Below are positions 1 through 6,981 of a stretch of DNA of 17,095 nt, in pieces. Both the position numbers and the translations under genes were made by a program. Position 1 is the stretch's first letter, and every line of letters begins with the position of its first letter. Origin of the DNA: Coemansia sp. RSA 922 (Eukaryota; Kickxellomycota; Kickxellomycetes; Kickxellales; Kickxellaceae); assembly GCA_027577415.1 (NCBI GenBank), contig JANBQS010000479.1, positions 1 to 17,095 of the forward strand, in the 5' to 3' direction. The notes beneath the pieces were generated by a model. The model was not told where the DNA came from. It saw only the letters and a list, made by a program, of their open reading frames with translations, and did no database searches.

Positions 1-92
1 CAAATTCCTAGCTTGAGCTGCGTAGTCTCCAGATTCGTGACATAGTTGCCCAGGAACCGGTTGAGCAGTGTCGCTACGACGCCTTCAAACAT
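1..92 (-). CDS. VPS13: Vps13 lipid-transfer protein, N-terminus only
   Basis: The gene runs off the left edge of the window; only the first 30 codons and part of the next are present. The peptide starts MFEGVVATLLNRFLGNYV and continues with a NLETTQLKLGI stretch. This is the start of the chorein/VPS13 N-terminal domain (pattern LLNR-LG-YV-x-N-x(4)-QLK-GI). Vps13 proteins are very large bridge-like proteins that move glycerophospholipids between membranes at contact sites, and the chorein domain is the lipid entry end at the ER. The start is the ATG complementary to 90-92, which places the conserved motif at residue 1 as in the family. Its promoter must lie between 93 and about 400, where a palindromic CRE is found. 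Identification rests on a short but very characteristic segment. Confidence 0.88.
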   Translation of the reverse strand, partial: MFEGVVATLLNRFLGNYVTNLETTQLKLGI

Positions 93-226
93 GCTTGTTA
101 TTTAATTACGAGTGGGAAAAATAGAGCATAAAAATGAAGAATGAGGAGGCAAGAATACCTCTTCTCGTCTGTGCGTGGTTCTAGTCCCTCCCCCCAACCC
201 CAGTCAAGATTGGCTTTGAGTCCCCC

Positions 227-236
227 GTGACGTCAC
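227..236. promoter_or_regulatory. Perfect CRE palindrome GTGACGTCAC
   Basis: A 10-bp perfect palindrome containing TGACGTCA, the consensus site of ATF/CREB-type bZIP factors. It lies 135 bp upstream of the VPS13 start codon and beyond the 3' end of the small gene at 440-790, so VPS13 is the likelier target. Binding is inferred from the motif only. Confidence 0.5.
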
Positions 237-439
237 ATTCGCTTGGAGAAAAAAAAATTGATATATTATTACAGCTTGTAGCCTGGATACTAAAAGCTGT
301 TGAATAAAATAGAAAGTGTGTAGTCCTGAAGTTTCAGAGGGTTGAAAGAGGCATGGCATAGAACTGATGTGTAAGGAACCGCACACTTGGCGTATTCAAA
401 TCCGTTGTCGCGGAGTTCTTCTAATATCCTTCTCTTCTT

Positions 440-790
440 CTAACCAGTCACATTCGGTTTAAACTGGCTAGCGGGTACACGCCCCCTATAGGCCTGTCGG
501 CCTTCTACTTTTTTGATTTCAATCGTGGAAATAAAAGAACTGCCGTTATGATTAACCTCACCCATAGCAACATTACCATTTACAGTAGTGAAACGTATGC
601 TCACATAAAAGCCATGTACGTTAAACTCATTGTCTATATTAGTCCTTAGTGTGTCCAGAAATCTCATAACAGATTTATCATTAGGCTCCCCAATTTTTTC
701 TGCAATAAAATCGAGAATTTCGTCATACGCTACAGCGTTTTCATAGCACTCTATAGTACGCTTGGTGTCAGTAGACGTAACGATTTTCAT
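440..790 (-). CDS. Small protein of unknown function, copy 1 of a tandem pair
   Basis: A 116-residue protein that I do not recognise. It has no signal peptide, no membrane segment and no known catalytic motif. It aligns almost without gaps to the product of 1824-2171. Shared positions include TI-C-x-(E/N), DEI, a KIG turn near residue 33, FL-x-TL, the identical heptapeptide NVHGFYV (residues 57-63), a late IE(I/V)K segment, RQA, and a final F-(K/R)-P-x-V. Conservation at protein level next to non-coding divergence supports a real gene. The ATG at 788-790 aligns with the ATG of the paralog. A TATA element lies about 125 bp upstream. The alternating hydrophobic segments in the second half suggest a compact alpha/beta fold, but that is inference. 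Confidence 0.68.
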   Translation of the reverse strand: MKIVTSTDTKRTIECYENAVAYDEILDFIAEKIGEPNDKSVMRFLDTLRTNIDNEFNVHGFYVSIRFTTVNGNVAMGEVNHNGSSFISTIEIKKVEGRQAYRGRVPASQFKPNVTG

Positions 791-887
791 ATTCAGCTAT
801 TGCGTTTCCTACAGGCAACAAATTAAGGGTAGAGTAAAGTAAAAGAGTGAAATGTGATGAGAGTAGAGAGACAATTTGTATTGGAAA

Positions 888-920
888 AGTGGGCACTTCT
901 CTCAGTGCTCCTCTTATAAG
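888..920 (-). promoter_or_regulatory. Core promoter of the 440-790 gene
   Basis: On the minus strand, CTTATAAG (complement of 913-920) is followed by AGTGCCCACT (complement of about 886-895) roughly 20 bp downstream. The same arrangement is found at 2269-2304, 8991-9019 and, on the plus strand, 15672-15697. The TGCCCA element sits where transcription would start, so it may be an initiator. Confidence 0.5.
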
Positions 921-1123
921 GGTGAGAAGGGGAGCCCAATCAAGGGGGGAAATGGGAAAGAAGAAAGCGCGCCGAGTTTGCAGTCAACGGCTCACGAGGT
1001 GCTACATTGCGCTTATTGCAGGCATTTTTGTTGAAGAAAATATAGGGGATGGATATAAAAAATATAAAGAAAAGCTTTCCAAAACTGCCAATAAATTCGT
1101 GTCGCCTTTGCTGAAAAAGCAAA

Positions 1124-1141
1124 TACGTCATTTATGACGTA
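1124..1141. promoter_or_regulatory. Inverted CRE half-sites in unit 1
   Basis: TACGTCA and TGACGTA form a perfect 7-bp inverted repeat around TTTA, about 340 bp upstream of the start codon at 790. The duplicated unit keeps CGTCA-N4-TGACG at 2474-2487 with different spacer bases. Survival of both half-sites through divergence suggests a bZIP-type binding site. Confidence 0.4.
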
Positions 1142-1776
1142 TATAGATTGAAAATATGACCACTATATTTAGCCTGCACACCCAGGGAAAGGCAATAAAG
1201 AAGAGACTTTATGTTTCACCACCCGTCGATGACGATGAGACAACACGCTTTTGGATGCAAAAAAGAGGGGATAGCAAGACTTTGAGAAAATATAAAGACC
1301 TTCCTTTGACCTTTTCCGCCCTCTTTTTTTGTTTCTTTGACAACCCATCTTGGAATGCTGTGAAAGGAAATTCAACAAAGCCCGGGATGGTGCATAAGAA
1401 ACAATGGTAAAAATTGTACTTTTTGCCATGTCGTAAAGCTTACCGAACAGAAATGGGCATGGTTGGACAATATCACAGAGAAAGCAAGTCATGCCCAGAG
1501 TGTTTATGTTGTTTACTGACACTCACCGAGGTACAGGTGCAACAGGACGTTCGGAAACTATTTGGAAGGTGGTGCAATTTATTGTATGTGTGAAGGACTT
1601 TAAAATGTGATAGTAAAGTAGACAATGTGTAGTCCAGAGAGTTTGAAAGGGCCAAAGACGTATATCCAAGTTTTTGAAAAACGGAGCTTGGCATAATTCA
1701 CATGTGTAAGGAACCACACACTTGGTGGATTCAAATCTATTGTCGCAGAGTTCTTTTTTACTGATGAACAATTGAA

Positions 1777-1815
1777 GTCATTTAGGCGTCGGTCATTTAG
1801 ACATTGGTCATTTAT
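1777..1815. repeat. Three 15-bp tandem repeats (GTCATTTAG core)
   Basis: GTCATTTAG at 1777 and 1792 and GTCATTTAT at 1807 recur with a period of exactly 15 bp. The array lies just past the stop codon of the minus-strand gene 1824-2171 and is absent from the matching place in unit 1, so it arose after the duplication. Confidence 0.7.
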
Positions 1816-1823
1816 ATGTCAAA

Positions 1824-2171
1824 CTAGGCCACATACGGTCTAAAGTGTAGAGCAGATACAGGCCTATTAAAGGCTTGTCGGTCATCTAATCTTTTAACTT
1901 CAATTTCATATTTATAAAATTCGCCATCATAATGAACACCATTCTCCGTAAAATTTAGAACACTTATAGTGGAATATATTCCCACGTAAAAGCCATGTAC
2001 ATTATACTCATAGAGTTTATCATCGCTAAGTGTCTCTAGAAAGTCCATAATACTGACATCGTCGGTCTTCCCAATTTTGTTTTCAATAATGCTAACAATT
2101 TCATCATGCGCAATAACCCTTTCATTACACGTTATAGTGCATACACCGGCTGCACATGACAAAAGTCTCAT
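1824..2171 (-). CDS. Small protein of unknown function, copy 2 of a tandem pair
   Basis: A 115-residue protein paralogous to the product of 440-790. It keeps DEI, KIG, (M/V)-x-FL-x-TL, NVHGFYV, the IEVKR segment, DRQA and the end F-R-P-x-V. The N-terminus (MRLLSCAAGVCTITC) is the least conserved part and is mildly hydrophobic, but the paralog has a polar sequence there, so a signal peptide is unlikely. I chose the ATG at 2169-2171 because it aligns with the ATG of the paralog. The open frame extends to 2198, but only from a TTG. A TATA element and the GTGCC/GGGTG motif lie about 100-130 bp upstream. Function unknown. Confidence 0.67.
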   Translation of the reverse strand: MRLLSCAAGVCTITCNERVIAHDEIVSIIENKIGKTDDVSIMDFLETLSDDKLYEYNVHGFYVGIYSTISVLNFTENGVHYDGEFYKYEIEVKRLDDRQAFNRPVSALHFRPYVA

Positions 2172-2268
2172 TAGATTCACGAATATGTTTGCTTGCAAGT
2201 AATAAATTTAGGGTGTGGTAAAGCAGAAAAGATGTGCTGTAAGTGGATAAATAAGTATTTTTTTAAAA

Positions 2269-2304
2269 AGTGGGTGCCTCTCTTGGTGCTCTTTTTATAT
2301 ATAT
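2269..2304 (-). promoter_or_regulatory. Core promoter of the 1824-2171 gene
   Basis: An ATATATATAAAAA element on the minus strand (complement of 2292-2304) is followed about 16 bp on by GGCACCCACTTTTT (complement of about 2263-2276). It matches the promoter of the tandem copy in order and spacing. Just beyond the TATA box both copies also keep a TTGGGCTNCCCCTT-like stretch. Confidence 0.48.
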
Positions 2305-2473
2305 GGCAAAGGGGAAGCCCAACAAGAAATGTGCGCCGAGCTCACAGCCAAGTACGCGCTCTACACGTAATGGTGATGACTGTAGACTTAGTGAACAAAT
2401 ATTTATGTAGTGTTATCCAGTCTCTGATAACACCAATCAAGCAGCATCACTTTTGCCAAAAAGAGCTTATTTG

Positions 2474-2487
2474 CGTCAGATATGACG
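2474..2487. promoter_or_regulatory. Inverted CRE half-sites in unit 2
   Basis: CGTCA-GATA-TGACG, at the place equivalent to 1124-1141 of unit 1 and about 305 bp upstream of the start codon at 2171. Another TGACGTC follows at about 2503. Confidence 0.38.
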
Positions 2488-2820
2488 AAAAGAATACGAT
2501 TTGCTGACGTCTCAAGAAGAAGAAAAATGGCTAATACATCAGAGAAAAGAGTGGCAAAGGAAAAACATTGCGACATTACTTGACAATGACGACAGGAAAA
2601 AAATATTCACGAATATAATGATGTAAATGGCAAAAAAGACTTTGCGGGGAGGTTGAGGGTGAGATACCCAAATAAAGTCTCTTTCCGTCATCTTTTTGCT
2701 TCTTTGACATGCTGCTCAAAAAATCCGTGAAAGACATCGAGACAAAGTGTGCACTTTTTTGCCATGCCAATGCAAGCGAATGATGTTGAAAATGTGTGTT
2801 TTTCTTTACCGACATTCACT

Positions 2821-3460
2821 TTTAGCGATGAGCAAGACACTGCTGACTATGCTGCTACCGAGCTGGAAGGGCGGAGAGGATGCTAAAGCACCTTTGAATT
2901 CGCAGTGCAGGTAGAGAGCACAGACAAGTATGCTAATGAATATGCACCATCACATGTGGACATAGCGGGTCAAGTGAAAAGTTACACACAAAGTTTACAA
3001 GCCACTGAACATATTAGCCAGCAAGGAAAGTACATACTAAAAAAATTACATTGAAAAATCACTGCAACCAGGCACAGAGAGCAGCCTAGCATGGACGGAC
3101 TTTCCGCCAGTTTGCTTGACAAATCACCACAGATTTTGACCTGGCATTGTCTTTAATTGGTGGAAAAGATCCATGATATCATGTTATTTTTGTTCCTGGT
3201 AAAAATAGAAAACTAGGATAGATCGTCCACAGCCTCTTCGTATTGAATGCCGCACTTAGACTTTGCTCCTTCTCTTTACTCATTTTTTGCAAAACTCTCG
3301 ACTCATTTTTTATTAATAACCGTAAGTGCATTTGCCAAGATGTATGCGTTCTCAATAGAAAGAGTGCACCTGTTCTCCCTTTTTGCAGATATTTCAAAAA
3401 GAGGGGAAAGGGAAAGAGGGGATCTTTTCCATCCCACGGCTTTATGTTATTGTCGGCTTT
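2821..3460. other. Intergenic region without a supported gene
   Basis: No convincing gene was found. The frame starting at 2821 reads as protein-like sequence to 3156 but is broken by stops at 2884, 3052 and 3154. I do not recognise the peptide, so at most it is a decayed gene. A 12-bp palindrome CATGATATCATG occurs at 3172-3183. The rest is AT-rich upstream DNA of the PLC-like gene. Confidence 0.4.
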
Positions 3461-3505
3461 GTTGCCAAGGAGCAAATCCATTCTTGGCAACAGTGGTCTA
3501 TAAAG
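3461..3505 (+). promoter_or_regulatory. Promoter of the PLC-like gene: inverted repeat plus TATA box
   Basis: GTTGCCAAG (3461-3469) and CTTGGCAAC (3483-3491) form a perfect 9-bp inverted repeat with a 13-bp spacer. It ends 7 bp before TATAAAG (3499-3505). The half-site GTTGCC resembles that of RFX-family factors, but the spacing is wider than a classical X-box. The start codon lies 100 bp downstream of the TATA box, after a pyrimidine-rich leader. Confidence 0.5.
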
Positions 3506-3605
3506 GTTCACGGTTTCCCTGAGAATGTTGTCTATTTAACCCCCCTCTTTTTTTCCTTACTACAACTAAATTCAACCACATATTTTTTCTTATATTTCAC
3601 AGACC

Positions 3606-4703
3606 ATGAAGATATCTATTGCGCTATTGGTTAGCGGACTCGTGACAGTAGCGGCAGCACCGTCTGAACCCGGTATTGTAGGAGCGAATCCAATTCGACT
3701 CGGTAGGCCGGCAGCAGTGTCACGGCGCCAGGACAACGGTCTGCACACGCGGGCGGCAAACCAGTGTAATGGATACGCCGAGCTATGTAACCGGACGTTT
3801 GACAAGGTGGCGTTCCCCACGACACACAACTCTTATGCATACGGCGACAACTTGGCGGCAAACCAGAACGTTGACATTCAGACGCAATTGAATGCTGGTA
3901 TTCGCGGGTTCATGCTAGACCTGCACCCGAATAACGGGGCAACAGTGGCGACAAGCGACCCCTATCTGTGTCACGCCTCGTGCGTACTGCTGAGCGACGG
4001 GCCGCTGGTCAACGAGCTGAAGCGGTTCAAGTCGTTTTTGGACGGGAATGCCAACGAGGTCATCACTATCTTCATAGAGAACGACGGGCCGTTCACTGCA
4101 GCACAAATGTCCAAGGCGTTCACGACAGCTGGCCTGGATTCTTACGTGTACCAACCCAAGTCAACAACAGCGGCGTGGCCAACTCTAAAGTCGATGATAT
4201 CTCAGAATAAGCGCCTGGTGGTGTTTACTGACGCTGGAGCTGATGCCTCAGTGCCATGGATACTTTACGACAAGGACTATGTTGTACAGACTCCGTTCTC
4301 GGTCGCTGTCGGCACTACTTTCGGATGTACTCCACTGACTACTGTGCGTCCGCTGTGGGTCATGAACCATTTCGTTTACAAGAACTTTTCGTTTGGTGGG
4401 TCTAATGTTGAGGTGCCTGCATTGGACTCGGCTGCCACTGTCAATACGCGTCAGAGCATTGTTGCCCAGGCTAACGTGTGCGGAGGTACTGGCGTATTCC
4501 CAAACTTTGTAACAGTCGACTTTTATGACGTTGGCGGTCTGTTCCAGGCCGTGGCTGACATTAATAACGTCACGTACAATGCGAAGCCTCCTCCGGCGGC
4601 CTCGCAGCCTGACACGCCAAAAACTCCCTCAGCAGCGGCCACTGGACCCAGAGCCGTGCTTGCAGCCATTGCTGCCTCGCTATTACTAGTAGCCAGTCTG
4701 TAA
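3606..4703 (+). CDS. Secreted, GPI-anchor-type PI-PLC X-domain-like phosphodiesterase
   Basis: A 365-residue protein. Residues 1-18 are a signal peptide (MKISIALLVSGLVTVAAA). A dibasic SRR at 39-41 could be a Kex2-type processing site. The PLC-like TIM-barrel domain starts near residue 64. It has the first catalytic His in PTTHNSY (His74), the GIRGFMLDLH strand (98-107), and the second His in YLCHASC (His123), followed by a strand ending IEND (157-160). Two His residues at these places act as acid and base in bacterial PI-PLC and its fungal relatives. A Pro/Ala/Ser/Thr-rich linker (about 327-347) leads to a C-terminal hydrophobic tail (348-365) that fits a GPI signal. The family cleaves phosphoinositide or GPI head groups, but the substrate cannot be told here. 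The protein probably acts at the cell surface. There are six Cys in the region 54-292. No introns are seen. Confidence 0.85.
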   Translation: MKISIALLVSGLVTVAAAPSEPGIVGANPIRLGRPAAVSRRQDNGLHTRAANQCNGYAELCNRTFDKVAFPTTHNSYAYGDNLAANQNVDIQTQLNAGIRGFMLDLHPNNGATVATSDPYLCHASCVLLSDGPLVNELKRFKSFLDGNANEVITIFIENDGPFTAAQMSKAFTTAGLDSYVYQPKSTTAAWPTLKSMISQNKRLVVFTDAGADASVPWILYDKDYVVQTPFSVAVGTTFGCTPLTTVRPLWVMNHFVYKNFSFGGSNVEVPALDSAATVNTRQSIVAQANVCGGTGVFPNFVTVDFYDVGGLFQAVADINNVTYNAKPPPAASQPDTPKTPSAAATGPRAVLAAIAASLLLVASL

Positions 4704-4881
4704 GAACATACACATTTATTTTTTCTTCACGTTCGCTATTATAAAGGTAGAAAGAGTTTTTTTTTCTTACCCAAAAAACATAAGGTTGTGCAAAGTACGG
4801 GAAGAGGAGAAGGGGGAAAAGAAAGGGCGAAGGAGAAAAGTCTCTCAGTCAACATATTTTTTTTCTCTCACTCTTTCCAAC

Positions 4882-4888
4882 TATAAAA
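4882..4888 (+). promoter_or_regulatory. TATA box of the PABIR-like gene
   Basis: TATAAAA lies 47 bp before the ATG at 4936. This implies a very short 5' leader and rules out the upstream in-frame extension, which has no ATG. A second TATA-like element (about 4740-4745) sits in the 3' flank of the PLC-like gene. Confidence 0.5.
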
Positions 4889-4935
4889 TTTATCGTACCC
4901 ACTTCATTTTCATTTATATTTATATTTTTATACTC

Positions 4936-6327
4936 ATGTCAGGCGATTCGCATTCCATTTCACCAGACAGCTCCAACCGCGCTTGGCCTGTAGACATTCC
5001 CAGCGCCAGGTCTCGCCGCAACCAACAGCCACCAGAAGCCATGCCTGGAGAGTCACAGCAGCCGCAGTCCTCGTCACTGGAGCGCTCGTTGCCCATGTCA
5101 GCACCCACCACTCCGCACTACACGCATTCCAAAGAAATGGCACCTTCCCAGCCCGAAAGTACTAGCCAGCGGTTACTGGCCTTTGGACCAAACTTTCAGT
5201 TGCAGCGGCCCACGAATCTCACCTCTGACAAAACTACGCTGTTGCGTCCGTATGGAGCACTAACACGGCACAAACGTACATGCAGCGCAAACAGTTCAGT
5301 TCGAACAGCACTTGATGGCAATAGGGCATTTAGCAGATATACTCCCACGACATCTAGTACTGCTACGCCACTATCTGCCGTCCATGCCAACTTGGGGCGG
5401 CGGAGTTCAATTGCCATCACTAACCTCAGCATCGCCCATGGGCTGTCTATCGACCCCGATATACTGGATATGGATGACGATGATGGAGACGAGGACTCTG
5501 ATGATGAGCGGAGCAGCATAGTTTGCAGCGCTAGTCTTATGAGCGACGAAGAGGACGATGATGATAGTGATGGATCGCAGAGTCGGAGGAAGCGAAAACG
5601 GCGCCCGTCGTTGAGTGGCAGCACTATGCCGAGAAACAGGGCAGTGGTGCGACTGCAGTCGTTGGTTGAGGAGGAAAAGCAGGCGCTGGCATCGGAGATG
5701 GAGCACGAGAGCCAGATTACGCGAAGTATCCGGCACAACAGCGTGCAAGAGTGGCTGCGCGCATCGCCTGCCAACGACGCCACGCGCGATTCTATTCCGT
5801 TCCCTGCATCGCCCGTGTACTCGTCGTCGTCTGTGTCGAGCCCCCGCCTGGCAGCAGCAGTGTCGCCTGTTGCCACGCGTCCGCTCAAGCGCAAGTCTGT
5901 CGATGACGGGTATCCATATAAACGTCAGGCTATGTCTCCGCTTGGCCTGAGAGCGCAAATTGCCATTGGCAGGAGAGGCGGGTCTACTCTGCTGCCACAC
6001 TCGCCGGGCTCGTCGTCGCGCTCTAGCCCGTCGTCCCCGCAGCTGATGGCGCGGCCTGTGGCGGTTCCGGTCTCGCACTTGTCGGCTTCTGTTCTGCACC
6101 CGGCGTCTGTAGGGCCGACTGCTACGGCGGGCACGTGTCCGGCAACTGGCCTCCATGGCGCAGCCCCTACTTCTGCTGGTCTCAGTCCGGCCTTTCTGGG
6201 CAGCAGAGGACGCTCGCGAAGTGGGACGTCAATGGCTGTGCTGGGCGCTAACAATATGAGCTTTTTGCAGCCCAATGGCGGCTTTAGCCGTATGAACATC
6301 AACGACCCCATGGACGATGAGCCATGA
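4936..6327 (+). CDS. PABIR/FAM122-like protein, probable PP2A-B55 inhibitor
   Basis: A 463-residue, Ser/Pro-rich, mostly disordered protein. The best-ordered part is a predicted helix at 239-273 with R239-L240-x-x-L243-x-x-E-E and E254-x-x-H257-E258, then W273. Human PABIR1 (FAM122A), as I recall it, has RLHQIKQEE followed by ETVHE and then HSW in the helices that bind B55 and block the PP2A catalytic site. A second match is PLKRK-x(5)-Y-x-x-KR at 316-330, present in PABIR1 with nearly the same spacing. A third is RRSS with HGL shortly after (155-170). Other features are acidic runs at 178-190 and 203-212, a basic NLS at 217-223 (RRKRKRR), and a Ser/Arg stretch 423-430. The predicted role is a nuclear PP2A-B55 inhibitor in cell-cycle or checkpoint control. 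The RRSS and RHKRTCS sites suit PKA- or Chk1-type kinases. Family membership is my inference from motifs. Confidence 0.62.
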   Translation: MSGDSHSISPDSSNRAWPVDIPSARSRRNQQPPEAMPGESQQPQSSSLERSLPMSAPTTPHYTHSKEMAPSQPESTSQRLLAFGPNFQLQRPTNLTSDKTTLLRPYGALTRHKRTCSANSSVRTALDGNRAFSRYTPTTSSTATPLSAVHANLGRRSSIAITNLSIAHGLSIDPDILDMDDDDGDEDSDDERSSIVCSASLMSDEEDDDDSDGSQSRRKRKRRPSLSGSTMPRNRAVVRLQSLVEEEKQALASEMEHESQITRSIRHNSVQEWLRASPANDATRDSIPFPASPVYSSSSVSSPRLAAAVSPVATRPLKRKSVDDGYPYKRQAMSPLGLRAQIAIGRRGGSTLLPHSPGSSSRSSPSSPQLMARPVAVPVSHLSASVLHPASVGPTATAGTCPATGLHGAAPTSAGLSPAFLGSRGRSRSGTSMAVLGANNMSFLQPNGGFSRMNINDPMDDEP

Positions 6328-6514
6328 CTTTTTTTTACACATAATTGTAATTTTAATCAAGCAGCCTCTATTTTAATATTCGTTGTTGTTCTCGCAAAAT
6401 TAAACTTGTATTCTTCCAGCATGTGACCTGGAGTGGTTGGGCAACGGACATTAACAATGTATCGGGATGGATGGACCAGCTGATGCACCAAAGAATGCTT
6501 CTCTTATATGCCTT

Positions 6515-6532
6515 ATCTCTCTGCAGAGAGAT
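6515..6532. promoter_or_regulatory. 18-bp perfect palindrome
   Basis: ATCTCTCTGCAGAGAGAT reads the same on both strands with no spacer. It lies about 340 bp upstream of the hexokinase TATA box. It could be a dimer binding site; no factor is assigned. Confidence 0.4.
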
Positions 6533-6791
6533 TGCCATTCCGCTAAAACCACCGAGGAAGGGAAATCTCCACTTTTGGTCGCTCAGGCCAAGCACACTTC
6601 CGGCAGCGATAAGCGTGCAGCATGGTGCGGTAATATTGACCGCATACCATTGGGCCTAAACAGGAGGGGATGGATACACAAGCGTGACGCACTCTTTTCC
6701 TCTCTTCGTTCGGCCATCGAGAGAGCGAGTGAGAGCAAAGCTTCATAAAAAAGATAAGCTGTTGTCAATCACCTGCATGCAGTTTGTCTGC

Positions 6792-6817
6792 TGGCCTGGC
6801 CTGGTGGCCTGGCCTCC
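6792..6817. repeat. Two 13-bp tandem repeats in the hexokinase promoter
   Basis: TGGCCTGGCCTGG is followed directly by TGGCCTGGCCTCC, 11 of 13 identical. The pair ends 56 bp before the TATA box and is much more GC-rich than its surroundings, so it is a candidate upstream activating site. Confidence 0.5.
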
Positions 6818-6873
6818 CTTTATTTTGACCGAAATGACGGCTGTGTGTGCATCCCACTTCTCTATCCCTCCCC

Positions 6874-6880
6874 TATAAAA
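6874..6880 (+). promoter_or_regulatory. TATA box of the hexokinase gene
   Basis: TATAAAA lies 101 bp before the ATG, followed by a C/T-rich leader. Its position argues against the open frame upstream of 6982, which lacks an ATG. Confidence 0.55.
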
Positions 6881-6981
6881 AACTACCCTCCCCCTTTTTT
6901 CATTCTCTCTTCTGTTTATTTTCACTCACTCACACCTTTTATATTCTTTTTGTTTTCTTTTGTAGTTTGTATTTGAGTATC

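Larger units (their letters stand above)
260..1525. repeat. Tandem duplication, unit 1 (small gene plus flanks)
   Basis: This unit is repeated head to tail as unit 2 (about 1570-2820). The similarity covers the 3' flank, the coding region, the promoter and the far upstream DNA of the small gene. A counted stretch of the 3' flank (375-420 against 1710-1755) matches at 40 of 46 positions. Further matches are the TATA and GTGGG elements, the inverted CGTCA-N4-TGACG site, and a distal stretch (about 1300-1525 against 2670-2820). Outside the gene, 791-1525 holds no believable coding region; its open frames are not shared with the other unit. Confidence 0.75.
1570..2820. repeat. Tandem duplication, unit 2 (small gene plus flanks)
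   Basis: Second copy of the unit at about 260-1525, in the same orientation, separated by about 45 bp. It contains the small gene 1824-2171. The copy differs from unit 1 by many substitutions and indels, including a triple 15-bp repeat at 1777-1815, so the duplication is not recent. The stretch 2200-2820 holds promoter elements and no supported gene. Confidence 0.72.
6328..6981. other. Intergenic region and hexokinase promoter
   Basis: No gene is supported here. It holds the 3' flank of the PABIR-like gene, an 18-bp perfect palindrome (6515-6532), a 13-bp tandem repeat of TGGCCTGGCCTGG type (6792-6817), a TATA box (6874-6880) and a pyrimidine-rich leader before the hexokinase ATG. Confidence 0.6.

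Noticed and set aside
847..1410. Plus-strand open frames upstream of the 440-790 gene
   Set aside because: They are not kept in the tandem copy and overlap the promoter elements of the minus-strand gene.
3179..3522. Overlapping open frames on both strands before the PLC-like gene
   Set aside because: There are no recognisable domains, and they overlap the inverted repeat and TATA box.
5196..6156. Long minus-strand open frames (232 and 249 codons) inside the PABIR-like gene
   Set aside because: They lie opposite a Ser-rich, biased coding sequence with motif support; their peptides are runs of Ser or Arg typical of antisense shadows.
6847..6981. N-terminal extension of the hexokinase
   Set aside because: It begins with GTG, spans the TATA box and leader, and would add a hydrophobic segment absent from hexokinases of this size.
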